Assembly (NCBI GenBank): GCA_023412495.1
Contig: JAEYNP010000080.1
Coordinates: 186,001 to 250,000 of the forward strand
DNA from: Pseudomonadota bacterium
GTDB lineage: Bacteria > Desulfobacterota > Desulfobulbia > Desulfobulbales > Desulfocapsaceae
DNA length: 64,000 nucleotides
Reading direction: 5' to 3'
Positions 1 through 8,199 of the stretch are shown here, one piece after another. How positions within the stretch are numbered: the first letter of the stretch is position 1; each line of letters opens with the position of its first letter. The notes beneath the pieces are model-generated. The model worked only from the letters and a program-made list of their open reading frames with translations, had not been told where the DNA came from and did not search any database. A program made the translations under genes and the position numbers.

Positions 1-214
1 CATGAAAGACGATGTCTACGCCTTCTGTTGCCCTGGCTATAATTTTCTCATCCGTGATGTTGCCAACGAGGCAGCTCGCGCCCATGGCCTCGACCTCCGG
101 ATAGGAGTGCCTTCCGATGACCCGGGTCTCTACGCCCAGGTCGATGAGTCTTTTCACCACCGCCTTGCCGACAAATCCTCCGCCGCCGGTAACAAGCGCC
201 TTGCTGATGGTCAA
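1..214 (-). CDS. oleD: OleD-like NAD(P)-dependent beta-keto-acid reductase, N-terminal part
   Basis: Only the first 71 residues are in the window; the rest lies beyond the left edge. They begin MTISKALVTGGGGFVGKAVV, an extended-SDR Rossmann start with the Gly-rich GGGGFVG dinucleotide loop. The start is TTG at 214, which overlaps the TGA stop of the upstream oleC (TTGA), implying translational coupling. In known ole clusters OleD reduces the 2-alkyl-3-keto acid made by OleA to the 2-alkyl-3-hydroxy acid used by OleC. The assignment rests on the SDR start plus its place after oleB and oleC; another extended SDR (3-beta-HSD type) cannot be excluded from this fragment. Confidence 0.7.
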   Translation of the reverse strand, partial: MTISKALVTGGGGFVGKAVVKRLIDLGVETRVIGRHSYPEVEAMGASCLVGNITDEKIIARATEGVDIVFH

Positions 215-1833
215 CGTGCGATTTTCTTGTGCGCCCATACTGCCAGTTTTTCACGGAAGATTTTAGCGTTATGGCGGATATCCACCGGAAAGGATCTATG
301 AATCAGAAAGAGATCGATGTCCCTGGTGAGCTCGCTCGCCTTGGCCAGTGTTCGTACTTCCTCGAGCAATGTTTTGCTGTCCAGTCCGCTGTTTTTTATC
401 GGTTCGACGACCAGGACCGGCACATTGTATTCCCTCCCACTCCCCGGAATACCCACCAAGGCGGATCGATAGACTGCGGGATGCTCATTGACGATCGCCT
501 CGCAGGGGATGGAATAAAGGGTGCCTTTTTCCGTCACCACCCGATGGGCGCGTCGGCCACAGAACCAGAGCCGCTGACGGTCATCGAGATACCCTACGTC
601 TCCCATTCGGTGCCAGAAGAATGCGCCGTCCCGGATTTTTGCCAGACTGGTCTCATCGTCGTTGTTGAGATAGGCCCTGGTAACCACCTCGCCCCTGACG
701 ATGATTTCGCCGATTTCATTCGCCTCCTGAATCCTTGCCTGGGCAAGATCGGCTATCGGCTCGTCGGAGATGGCGACAATCTTCAGTTCCACTCCGGGCA
801 ACGCCCGACCCACACAGGTACCCCGCCCCTTGCGGCTCATCTCCCAGGTCTCGGCCAGCACCTCTCGGCCCTCGATGGAGGCGACCGGCAGGCTCTCCGT
901 GGCCCCGTAAGGTGTGAATATACGGGCTTCGGTAGGGAGTATGGCCTTCACACGACTCAGCAGCTCGTAGGGTACGGGAGCGCCGGCCATAAGAACCTTC
1001 CGGATAGACTTGAGGGTGATCCCGCGATCCAGGCAATACTTGCTCACTACATTCCAGATGGCGGGTGAACCGAAGGAATAAGTCACCCCGTAGGTGTCGA
1101 TCGATCGCACGAATTTCCGGGGATCCACCTGAGCGGGCCTGGTGGGGTCCATATCCGGTATCACCGAGCAGGCGCCCAGGGCCGCCGAAAACAGAGCAAA
1201 AAGCGGAAAAGCAGGTTGATCGACATCAGTTGGGCCTATCTCGTAATACTCTTCAATGAGTCGAAGCTGCGCGCTGAAAATCGAGTGTTCATACCTGACC
1301 CCTTTAGGTGGACCTGTTGAACCGGTGGTGAAGATGATGGCTGCCAAATCTTCCTCAGCCGGTCGGTATACCGAAAAAGGCTCGCCACAGCCAGGGCATT
1401 GGCGTATATCGGGGCCGAAGAGCCCAAAGGAGTTGCCGCAGCAAAAAAAGCTGGTGATTGTCTTGAAAACCTTGGGAAACAGCTTTGCGAACAGGACCGC
1501 TTTGGGAATTCCCACCAACACCTTCGGCCGAACCCTCTCGATGCAGCGCAGCAGGTTTTTGTAACCCATGCCCGGATCTATCAGGACGATCGGACTGCCG
1601 AGTTTGAAGAGCGCCAAAGTGAGTGATATAAAATCCACCGAAGGGGTGACCATGAGCATGACCACATCTCCCGGGCGCACTCCCTTTCCGAAGAAATAGG
1701 CGGCATAGCGGTTGGAAATCCCATTCAGCTCGCCGAAAGTGGCGATTCTTCCTCCCCCGGCCTCGATGATGCCTGTCCGCTCCGGGTATTTTTTTGCAGT
1801 CTTGACAAAGGCTTCAGCAATATTTCTTGTCAC
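211..1833 (-). CDS. oleC: OleC-like AMP-dependent ligase (beta-lactone synthetase)
   Basis: A 540-residue adenylate-forming enzyme. The phosphate-binding loop IIFTTGSTGPPKG is near residue 175, the YGATES adenine motif near 320, and the MGDVGYLDDRQRLWF hinge region near 420. OleC converts 2-alkyl-3-hydroxy acids to cis-beta-lactones with ATP in long-chain olefin synthesis. I chose GTG at 1833 because AGGGGAG lies five bases upstream; the longer frame from ATG 1857 would overlap oleB by 44 bases instead of 20. Sandwiched between oleB and oleD with overlaps at both ends, so one operon. A general acyl-CoA ligase is the alternative, but the gene order favours OleC. Confidence 0.82.
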   Translation of the reverse strand: MTRNIAEAFVKTAKKYPERTGIIEAGGGRIATFGELNGISNRYAAYFFGKGVRPGDVVMLMVTPSVDFISLTLALFKLGSPIVLIDPGMGYKNLLRCIERVRPKVLVGIPKAVLFAKLFPKVFKTITSFFCCGNSFGLFGPDIRQCPGCGEPFSVYRPAEEDLAAIIFTTGSTGPPKGVRYEHSIFSAQLRLIEEYYEIGPTDVDQPAFPLFALFSAALGACSVIPDMDPTRPAQVDPRKFVRSIDTYGVTYSFGSPAIWNVVSKYCLDRGITLKSIRKVLMAGAPVPYELLSRVKAILPTEARIFTPYGATESLPVASIEGREVLAETWEMSRKGRGTCVGRALPGVELKIVAISDEPIADLAQARIQEANEIGEIIVRGEVVTRAYLNNDDETSLAKIRDGAFFWHRMGDVGYLDDRQRLWFCGRRAHRVVTEKGTLYSIPCEAIVNEHPAVYRSALVGIPGSGREYNVPVLVVEPIKNSGLDSKTLLEEVRTLAKASELTRDIDLFLIHRSFPVDIRHNAKIFREKLAVWAHKKIAR

Positions 1834-2716
1834 CGGAACTCCCCTGCTCGGTATCATTGGAGAAAAAAACCTGGATTATTGGCCCGATCTCCTCGGCTTT
1901 ATCTTCCAGAATATAGTGTCCCCCATCGCTGAAATATCGGCTTTGTGCTTCAGGGAAACGCCTCCGCCATTCATGGAAGAATGAGTCGTTGAAGCAGAAA
2001 TCCTTGCCTCCCCAGAGGATGAGCATCGGAATTTTTCGCTCACGGATGTCGGCCAGCCGTTCCTCGATCTTGACCAATGTCGTATAACTGGGATGGTCCG
2101 GATGCATTGGTATGTCCTGTACGAAACGGGCGATGGCTACCCGATTGCGCCAGCTGTCGTAGGGGGCCAGATAAGCTCCCGCAACCGCCGCCTCCATTTT
2201 TTTTGTCACCGCCATAAAGATCGCCGGTCGAGCAAAACCATTGAACAATCGCACAATTACTTCGCCCAATATTGGCAGACGACACAGAGCGATACGCCAT
2301 GGCATCCGGGACGAGCGGAAGGCGGCAGTGTTCATTACCACAAGCTTTTCCACTCGCTCCAGGCGATTGACCGCACAACCGAAACCGATAGCCCCGCCCC
2401 AGTCATGGACGACGAGCGAGAATCGCCCAATGTCAAGGAAATCCAATAAATTTTCCAGATTTTTAATATGTTGGCCGAGGAAGTATGGGTAATTGGCCGG
2501 TTTGTCGGATAACCCGCAACCCATATGATCGAGGGCAATGACCCGATGATCCTTCCGGAGACGGGCAATGAGATGCCGGAAATAGTAGGACCAGGTGGGA
2601 TTACCGTGCACCATCACGACAACAGGCCCGGAGCCCTCGTCAATATAGTGGATTTTCCCGTCTTTTTGCTCGAAATAACGGGAAGAGAAAGGATAATCGG
2701 GATGCACTGCTCTCAA
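1814..2716 (-). CDS. oleB: OleB-like alpha/beta hydrolase (beta-lactone decarboxylase)
   Basis: About 300 residues with the haloalkane-dehalogenase-type fold: oxyanion motif HGNPTWSYYFR near residue 38, nucleophile elbow VVHDWGG with Asp near 104, and the general-base region DGGHYILED near 275. OleB removes CO2 from the cis-beta-lactone made by OleC to give the cis-olefin; its Asp nucleophile and HGNPTWS motif are typical. It is the first gene of the oleBCD run. The start is uncertain: the longest frame begins with TTG at 2716, and an in-frame GTG follows at 2707; neither has a convincing Shine-Dalgarno sequence. A true dehalogenase is the alternative, made unlikely by the neighbours. Confidence 0.8.
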   Translation of the reverse strand: MRAVHPDYPFSSRYFEQKDGKIHYIDEGSGPVVVMVHGNPTWSYYFRHLIARLRKDHRVIALDHMGCGLSDKPANYPYFLGQHIKNLENLLDFLDIGRFSLVVHDWGGAIGFGCAVNRLERVEKLVVMNTAAFRSSRMPWRIALCRLPILGEVIVRLFNGFARPAIFMAVTKKMEAAVAGAYLAPYDSWRNRVAIARFVQDIPMHPDHPSYTTLVKIEERLADIRERKIPMLILWGGKDFCFNDSFFHEWRRRFPEAQSRYFSDGGHYILEDKAEEIGPIIQVFFSNDTEQGSSGDKKYC

Positions 2717-3131
2717 GTTTTAGAGGTTGACGGGATGGTTCGGATTGTGACGGATGCGAGCGAAGAAAGAAATTATTTATACTCCGGCAAGATCAGGTGT
2801 CAACCTTTATCAAGTCGTACAGAAAAGGGTCTGCTGCCCGATAATCACCAACCCGCCCAAATTGCATATAAGCAGGCGCTATTTCGTGCCGGTGAAGGGG
2901 CCATGCCTATCAATTAATTTGCCTTATATTTTTTACAATTCTGTTGTATTTTTGTAGCCGATATGATAAACGAACCCAAAGTTATGCTCAGGATCATTAG
3001 ATAAAATGCCAATCCTAGGAAGGGAAAGACATTTTCTATCCATGGGCTCAAGTACGGATGTCCGGCCAAATGAGAGCCGGGAAATTTATCTAACGGTTCA
3101 CAATTGAACCGAGTCTAAAAGGAGTAGCAGG
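2717..3131. other. Intergenic region between oleB and the cold-shock gene
   Basis: About 415 bases separate divergent oleB and the cold-shock gene. Short open frames here have no start signals or coding character. The 3' part is AT-rich and probably carries the cold-shock gene's leader, ending in the AGGAG ribosome-binding site just before 3132. I see a TATGAT hexamer near 2962 but no matching -35 box, so I do not call a promoter. Confidence 0.5.
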
Positions 3132-3332
3132 ATGGCTGAAGGTACAGTGAAGTGGTTTAATGACGCAAAGGGTTTCGGTTTTATCGAACAAGATGGTGGA
3201 CAGGATGTTTTTGTACACTATTCCGCTATTCAGTCTGAAGGGTTCAAATCACTTGAAGAAGGTTCCAGGGTTACTTTTGAGATAGTCGATGGTCCCAAAG
3301 GTCCCGCGGCGGATAAAGTAAGAAAATTATAA
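3132..3332 (+). CDS. Cold-shock domain protein (CspA family)
   Basis: A 66-residue single cold-shock domain, the usual length for the family. The RNA-binding motifs are intact: RNP1 KGFGFIEQ (residues 14-21) and RNP2 VFVHYSAI (residues 28-35), with the N-terminal GTVKWFN. Such proteins bind single-stranded RNA and DNA and melt RNA secondary structure, often after cold shock. AGGAG lies upstream of the ATG. It stands alone, convergent with the malic-enzyme homologue; a repeat-derived hairpin separates their 3' ends. Confidence 0.95.
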   Translation: MAEGTVKWFNDAKGFGFIEQDGGQDVFVHYSAIQSEGFKSLEEGSRVTFEIVDGPKGPAADKVRKL

Positions 3333-3374
3333 TCTTTGGTTTGGAGCATAGCCCCAAGAAAAGGAGCTGCACTT

Positions 3375-3472
3375 ACAGAAGATAGAAAGCCAGAAATCAG
3401 AAGCCAGATGCTGTGTCGCCTGCGGCGGCCATTTTACATCTGGCTTCTGTCGTCTGGCTTCTGGTTTCTGTT
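3375..3472. repeat. Inverted 7-mer-type repeat, probable shared terminator hairpin
   Basis: Two arms (3375-3410 and 3437-3472) made of degenerate CAGAAGN/CCAGAAG units are near-complements, with 13 identical bases at the loop-proximal end (CAGAAGCCAGATG). The right arm abuts the stop codon of the malic-enzyme gene. It lies between convergent genes, so the hairpin could end transcription from both sides. The same 7-mer motif recurs at 8878-8919 and 47970-47999. Confidence 0.65.
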
Positions 3473-5206
3473 CTACATCGCCACCAACGGCAGATACTCC
3501 GGCTTCCACCTGATCCGGTCGATCAATTTCTTCATCCTCGCCTCATCGTTGTCGTGCTGGAAATCCGAATAGACGCACGGCCGACTGACTCCCGCCTTGA
3601 CGGCGCTCATCGCCACCGCCAGCGCCACGTTTTTCCCGACCTGCCGGATATTGCCAATGGACGGCATAAGCCTCCCTTTAGCCAACTCTTCCGGAGTCAT
3701 CATCCCGGCAATCGCATAAGCAGCGGCGGTGAAAAATTCGGGGAGCACTTCCCGTGCTCCTGAAACGAGCACACCGAGACCCACCCCCGGGAAAACCAGG
3801 GCATTGTTGCATTGGCTGACCTGGAAGGATTTTTCCATGGCATCGAGCGTTTCACAAGGATTGCCGGTGGCAATCATGATCCCTTCCTCGTTCCATTTGC
3901 GGATGTTCTGGCAGAAGATTTCCGGTGTAGAGATGTGGTGGAAGAGAGGCAGGATGAGCGGCCGGGAGGTATTCGCCTTGATGGCATCGATAGCCTCTCG
4001 CCGGAAGAAGAAATCCTGTCCGGTGGTGCCGATCAGCACTGTGATTCCTGCCTTCCCGATAATTCCCGGGATATCGATCTTGTCGATGTCAGCCGCCCAG
4101 GGGAAGGACTTCTTGTCCTTTGCAAATTTCTTTTTATACAGCTCCAGTTCGCGCTTATTGGTGATCAGGCCCTTCGAGTCGATTATGAAAATCCGATCCA
4201 GGGCCTGTTTTTCCGTAAGACCTTCGCCGACCAAGGCATTGCGGAGCTGTTCGCCGATTCCCACCCCGCCGGAGCCGGCTCCATGGATGAGATAGCGCTG
4301 GTCGGCGAGTTTTTCCCCCTTGATTTTCACTGCCGAGAGGATCGCCGCAAGAGCCACCGCACCGGTTCCCTGAATGTCGTCGTTGAAGGAGATCAATTCG
4401 TCAAGGAAGGCGTCGCGGATGCTGAAGGCATTTTGCGGGGAAAAGTCCTCCCATTGACAAAGGGCGTTGGGAAAGACGTTGCGAAAGGCGCGCACGAACC
4501 GGCCGATGAAGGAGAGGTATTCTTCCCCGGAAAGGCGCTTGTGCCTCCAGCCGAGGTACTGGTTGTCGGCCAGCAGATTTTCGTTATTGGTTCCGACATC
4601 CAGCGAGATGGGCAGGCAATGCCAGGGAGCAATACCGGCCCCCTGTGTATACAGCATAAGCTTTCCGAGGCAGACGGCGATCCCGCCTGCGCCCTGATCG
4701 CCGATGCCGAGCACCCCCTGGTTGTCGGTGACCACGGCCACCCGGACGTCACGATGGGCGAATCTTCTCAAGATATCTTCAGCCCGATCGATGTTCCCCG
4801 GATAGAAATGGAGCCCGTTGGCCTGACGGAACATTGAGGAATAGCGCTGCACGGCAAGGCCGATGGTCGGCGTGTAAATAATCTTGATATAATTTTCGAT
4901 ATCGCTTTGAATGAGCGCGTGAGCCAGGGTCACATTGCGGTCGAACATGGAGCGGATGAAAATGAACTTCTCGATGTCGTCGACCTTCTCCTTCACCTTG
5001 ATCCGAGAGCTTTCCACCTGCGATTCGAGGTTTTTGATCCCCGGGGGCAGGGTCGCCTCGAGGCCGAGTATTTTCCTCTCTTCCAGATTGAATGCCGTGC
5101 CCTTGTTCACATAGCTGCAGGATCTGACCGACGAGCCGCTGCCATACACGACAATTTCCCTGGTATTCCCGTATTCATCGTATTTGAACCTGTACAGATT
5201 TGACAT
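3473..5206 (-). CDS. NAD-type malic enzyme homologue with altered substrate pocket
   Basis: 577 residues, the length of large bacterial/eukaryotic NAD-malic enzymes. Recognisable family signatures are YTPTIG (near 112), the lysine of LGKLMLYT, metal ligands in WEDF and FNDDIQGTG, the Rossmann loop HGAGSGGVG, and CNNALVFPGV near the C-terminus. Classical enzymes decarboxylate malate to pyruvate. Here two substrate-binding elements differ: the usual TDG-x-RILGLGD is TDNQGVLGIGD (the Arg that holds malate becomes Gly), and the usual LSNPT motif is replaced by LFHHIST. The fold and Mg2+/NAD sites look intact, so it may be an active enzyme with another substrate. AAGGGGG precedes the ATG at 5206. 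Divergent from kamA. Confidence 0.85.
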   Translation of the reverse strand: MSNLYRFKYDEYGNTREIVVYGSGSSVRSCSYVNKGTAFNLEERKILGLEATLPPGIKNLESQVESSRIKVKEKVDDIEKFIFIRSMFDRNVTLAHALIQSDIENYIKIIYTPTIGLAVQRYSSMFRQANGLHFYPGNIDRAEDILRRFAHRDVRVAVVTDNQGVLGIGDQGAGGIAVCLGKLMLYTQGAGIAPWHCLPISLDVGTNNENLLADNQYLGWRHKRLSGEEYLSFIGRFVRAFRNVFPNALCQWEDFSPQNAFSIRDAFLDELISFNDDIQGTGAVALAAILSAVKIKGEKLADQRYLIHGAGSGGVGIGEQLRNALVGEGLTEKQALDRIFIIDSKGLITNKRELELYKKKFAKDKKSFPWAADIDKIDIPGIIGKAGITVLIGTTGQDFFFRREAIDAIKANTSRPLILPLFHHISTPEIFCQNIRKWNEEGIMIATGNPCETLDAMEKSFQVSQCNNALVFPGVGLGVLVSGAREVLPEFFTAAAYAIAGMMTPEELAKGRLMPSIGNIRQVGKNVALAVAMSAVKAGVSRPCVYSDFQHDNDEARMKKLIDRIRWKPEYLPLVAM

Positions 5207-5248
5207 TCAGAGCCCCCTTCATGTTCCCCATCGCTACCGGATGGGCAA

Positions 5249-5277
5249 TTGACAAGAACCTTTCTTTGCCGCATAAT
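5249..5277 (+). promoter_or_regulatory. Sigma-70-type promoter for kamA
   Basis: TTGACA at 5249-5254, a 17-base spacer, and CATAAT at 5272-5277: a perfect -35 and a five-of-six -10. Predicted transcription start is about 5284, only a base or two before the kamA ATG at 5286. Confidence 0.75.
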
Positions 5278-5285
5278 GCCGGGCC

Positions 5286-6335
5286 ATGGAACTTTGGCAA
5301 CATATACTGCAAGACAGCATCGTCTCACTGGCTGATCTGAAAACGCATTCGGATTGTGATAGTACCGCATTAGGGGAAGTAATAGCAAACTTTCCGCTAC
5401 GTATTAATCCATATTTTTTCAAATTGATACAGTCGCCCGGGGACCCGATCTGGAAACAGGCGATTCCCGATGTAGCGGAACTGCGAGATGATGTGTGCGC
5501 AATCGATCCGCTTGCCGAAGAAGAACTCAGCCCCGTCCCCAACCTCGTTCACAAGTATCCGGACAGAGTACTTTTTCTGGTGTCGAACCAGTGCGCCATG
5601 TATTGCCGGTTCTGCACTCGAAAACGCAAGGTCGGCAGCGCCAGAATGCATATCTCTCGGGAGACACTGGCGTCCGGTTACGACTATCTGACGAAGCATC
5701 CGGAAGTGAGGGAAGTTCTGCTCTCCGGCGGCGATCCCCTGCTGTTGGCCGACGAGCAGATCGGGGCAATCCTTGAGAGCCTGCGCGCCATTCCGTCGAT
5801 AGAGATCATCCGTATCGGTACGAGAGTCCCTTCGGTCCTGCCCATGCGGATCACCGACCGGCTGGTCGCCATTCTCAAAGCGCATCATCCGCTCTATATC
5901 AATACCCATTTTAATCATCCTCTGGAAATCACTGAAGAAGCTGCGGCTGCCTGCACCAAACTCGCCGATGCCGGCATCCCTTTGGGATGCCAGACCGTGC
6001 TGCTGAAGGGGGTCAACGACTCGGCAGCTGTGCTGCGGCAGCTTTTCCGGAAACTGCTGCGCGTCCGCGTCAAGCCCTACTACCTCTTTCAGGCTGACCT
6101 GACCCGGGGCACCGATCATTTCCGCACCACGACGGCAAGCGGTATCGCCATCATGCGTAACCTTTACGGGCATCTCTCCGGCATGGCGATCCCCACCTTC
6201 GCTCTCGATGCCCCTGGCGGCAAAGGAAAGATCCCTCTCACTCCCCAGTACATCCTGCAGCAGGGGAAGGATTTGGTCTTCGAGAATTATCTCGGTGAGG
6301 TATGCACTTATCCGGAGGCGGGCGAAGGGATCTAG
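5286..6335 (+). CDS. kamA: KamA-family radical SAM aminomutase (lysine 2,3-aminomutase-like)
   Basis: 349 residues. The [4Fe-4S]/SAM motif CAMYCRFCTRKRK is near residue 102, and GGDPLLL follows near 140. The C-terminus has DLTRGTDHFRT and LDAPGGKGKIP, which hold the two substrate-amine-binding Asp residues and the PLP lysine of lysine 2,3-aminomutases. Expected reaction: lysine to beta-lysine (or a glutamate/EF-P variant). There is no acetyltransferase (ablB) or genX neighbour, so neither osmolyte synthesis nor EF-P modification is supported by context. No Shine-Dalgarno precedes the ATG and the promoter sits immediately upstream. Its TAG stop codon lies within the end of the MITE-like element. 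Confidence 0.85.
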   Translation: MELWQHILQDSIVSLADLKTHSDCDSTALGEVIANFPLRINPYFFKLIQSPGDPIWKQAIPDVAELRDDVCAIDPLAEEELSPVPNLVHKYPDRVLFLVSNQCAMYCRFCTRKRKVGSARMHISRETLASGYDYLTKHPEVREVLLSGGDPLLLADEQIGAILESLRAIPSIEIIRIGTRVPSVLPMRITDRLVAILKAHHPLYINTHFNHPLEITEEAAAACTKLADAGIPLGCQTVLLKGVNDSAAVLRQLFRKLLRVRVKPYYLFQADLTRGTDHFRTTTASGIAIMRNLYGHLSGMAIPTFALDAPGGKGKIPLTPQYILQQGKDLVFENYLGEVCTYPEAGEGI

Positions 6336-6498
6336 TGTCCTGTCAAGCATCATCTGTTATATCTTGCTTGTCCTTTTGGCTTCCCGGCTTCGTTACTCTT
6401 TCGATCACATAGCGCTGCTATGCTCCCTCAATCGTACCTCGCAGGAAGCCAAAATTACTGCGCAATCTTACAACATCTGATACTTGACATGACACTAG
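6332..6498. mobile_element. MITE-like element with ~53-bp imperfect terminal inverted repeats
   Basis: Left end CTAGTGTCCTGTCAAG (6332) and right end CTTGACATGACACTAG (to 6498) are inverted repeats that continue inward for about 53 bases to TTTTGGCTTCC/GGAAGCCAAAA. The middle has a further palindrome, CATAGCGCTGCTATG. The element is 167 bases long and has no coding frame of its own, so it resembles a non-autonomous transposable element or an interspersed palindromic repeat. Its first bases supply the kamA stop codon, and its right end lies upstream of the HDOD-GGDEF promoter. Confidence 0.7.
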
Positions 6499-6529
6499 TA
6501 TAACCGACCATCCCGAGGTATTATGTCTA

Positions 6530-6559
6530 TTGCTACTTTCATTTTAATAATTGTATAAT
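6530..6559 (+). promoter_or_regulatory. Sigma-70-type promoter for the HDOD-GGDEF gene
   Basis: TTGCTA at 6530-6535, an 18-base spacer, then a perfect TATAAT at 6554-6559. The predicted leader to the ATG at 6618 is about 52 bases. Confidence 0.6.
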
Positions 6560-6617
6560 TCTCCAAGCATTCAGAGCTTTCCAGGACAGAAAAACCCGTC
6601 GATCCCCAAAAAACACG

Positions 6618-8168
6618 ATGACCAACCAAGAACTGATTTCCAGAATCCTCAGCTCCAGCGAGCTGCCGACCTTGCCGACGGTCGCCTCGCAACTCATTTC
6701 TCTTACCTCCAGGGAAGACGCCACCCTCGCCGAGATCGGCGAGCTGGTGGCTCGGGATATTTCCCTGTCGGCGAAGATTCTGAAAGTCTCCAATTCGGCC
6801 TTTTACAGCTTTCCGCAACAGATCGGGTCGATCCAGCAGGCGGTCAGCATCCTGGGAATGAATGCGGTTCGCAGCCTGGTCCTGTCCTTCTCTTTCCTGC
6901 GCATCAGAGGCGGGAAGACTCAAAGCCTTTTCGATTTCGAGAAATTTTGGATAAAGGCGCTGGCGTCTGCCGTCGCCACGAGACTCATCCTCGAAAAAGT
7001 ACGGGGAGTCGAAGCGGAGGAAGGTTTTGTCTCGGGTCTCTTGCAAAACCTCGGAGAATTGATCCTGGCCAAGACCTTAACGGAAGAATATGAAAAGGTT
7101 TTGCAGGATCCGGGGGGGAAAGATGGGGTGAGTCTGACTGCAGAGGCAGCCATTTTTGGCACCGACCACACTTTTATCGGCGCCAGCGTCGCCAAAAGCT
7201 GGGGCTTTCCCGAAGCGCTTATCGCCCCCATTCAGTTTCACCACGAGCCGGAAAAATATCCAGGAACGAATCCGGCAATCCGAGCCACCGTCCGGGCGGT
7301 TTACCTCGCCGATCTCCTTGCCAACATCCTTTTTTCAGACAAGCCGGAGAGCTATCATAAAAGTTTTCAGAAAGAAGCGGGAAAGCTTCTCGGGCTGACC
7401 GGAGAGGCGATCGACTCGATACTGGAACAATTTCATATCCGGGTGAAAGAAGCGGGAAGCTATTTCGACCTCAAAATCCGAACCACGAGATCCGTGCAGG
7501 AAATCCTCCAGGAAGCCAATATCCGGTTGAGTCTCATCAACCTCGATTACGACCAGATGAACAAGCAGCTGATTCAGGCCAAGATCAATCTGGAAAACCT
7601 CACCCGGGAACTGGAGCAGAAAAACAAGATACTCGAAAATCTCGCCAACATGGACGGGCTGACCGGAGTCTACAACCACCGATATTTCCAAACGGCCCTC
7701 GACCAGGAAATCAGCCGGGCGATGCGCCACGGGACGCAGCTTTCCATCCTCTTCATAGATATCGACCATTTCAAAAAATTCAACGACACCTACGGGCATC
7801 AGGTTGGGGATTTGGTTCTCGCCGAGTTTGCCAAGACCATCGGGGCCCATATCAGACAGTACGATACCCTTGCCCGCTACGGCGGTGAGGAGTTTGTGGT
7901 GCTCCTGCCTGAAACGAACAGCGAGGAGGCGCTCACAGTCGCCGAAAAACTGCGGAACACCATCGAAATGACGACCTTTCGGGATAACCGTGATGAGTAC
8001 CGCGTTACCGCCAGCATCGGTCAGGCATCCTGCAAACCTGCCGTGGAAGATAACTTCAGCCGGGATGTCCTGGTGAGCCGTGCCGACCAGGCCTTATATG
8101 AAGCCAAAGCCAAGGGTCGCAACCGGGTCGTCTCCTTTTCTCCAAAAAAGAAATGGTTTTCATTTTAA
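6618..8168 (+). CDS. HDOD domain diguanylate cyclase
   Basis: 516 residues in three parts: an HDOD domain (about 15-210), a coiled-coil linker (about 305-345), and a C-terminal GGDEF domain (about 350-510). The GGDEF signature is RYGGEEF, so the active site is intact, and RQYD five residues upstream fits the inhibitory I-site RxxD. Expected role: cytosolic synthesis of c-di-GMP from two GTP under control of the HDOD domain. No strong ribosome-binding site is visible. A likely client in the window is the PilB-like ATPase, whose N-terminus resembles MshEN c-di-GMP-binding domains. Confidence 0.92.
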   Translation: MTNQELISRILSSSELPTLPTVASQLISLTSREDATLAEIGELVARDISLSAKILKVSNSAFYSFPQQIGSIQQAVSILGMNAVRSLVLSFSFLRIRGGKTQSLFDFEKFWIKALASAVATRLILEKVRGVEAEEGFVSGLLQNLGELILAKTLTEEYEKVLQDPGGKDGVSLTAEAAIFGTDHTFIGASVAKSWGFPEALIAPIQFHHEPEKYPGTNPAIRATVRAVYLADLLANILFSDKPESYHKSFQKEAGKLLGLTGEAIDSILEQFHIRVKEAGSYFDLKIRTTRSVQEILQEANIRLSLINLDYDQMNKQLIQAKINLENLTRELEQKNKILENLANMDGLTGVYNHRYFQTALDQEISRAMRHGTQLSILFIDIDHFKKFNDTYGHQVGDLVLAEFAKTIGAHIRQYDTLARYGGEEFVVLLPETNSEEALTVAEKLRNTIEMTTFRDNRDEYRVTASIGQASCKPAVEDNFSRDVLVSRADQALYEAKAKGRNRVVSFSPKKKWFSF

Positions 8169-8199
8169 GTCATAATTCGCCCTTTGGAGTACATTGAGG

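Noticed and set aside
2525..2917. 130-codon plus-strand frame over oleB and its upstream region
   Set aside because: Antisense to the clear oleB frame, no start signal and no recognisable motif.
3812..4837. 341-codon plus-strand frame
   Set aside because: Antisense shadow of the malic-enzyme homologue, whose motifs are unmistakable.
5207..5285. Riboswitch upstream of kamA
   Set aside because: Only 79 bases lie between the divergent starts and they hold a promoter; no room for an aptamer.
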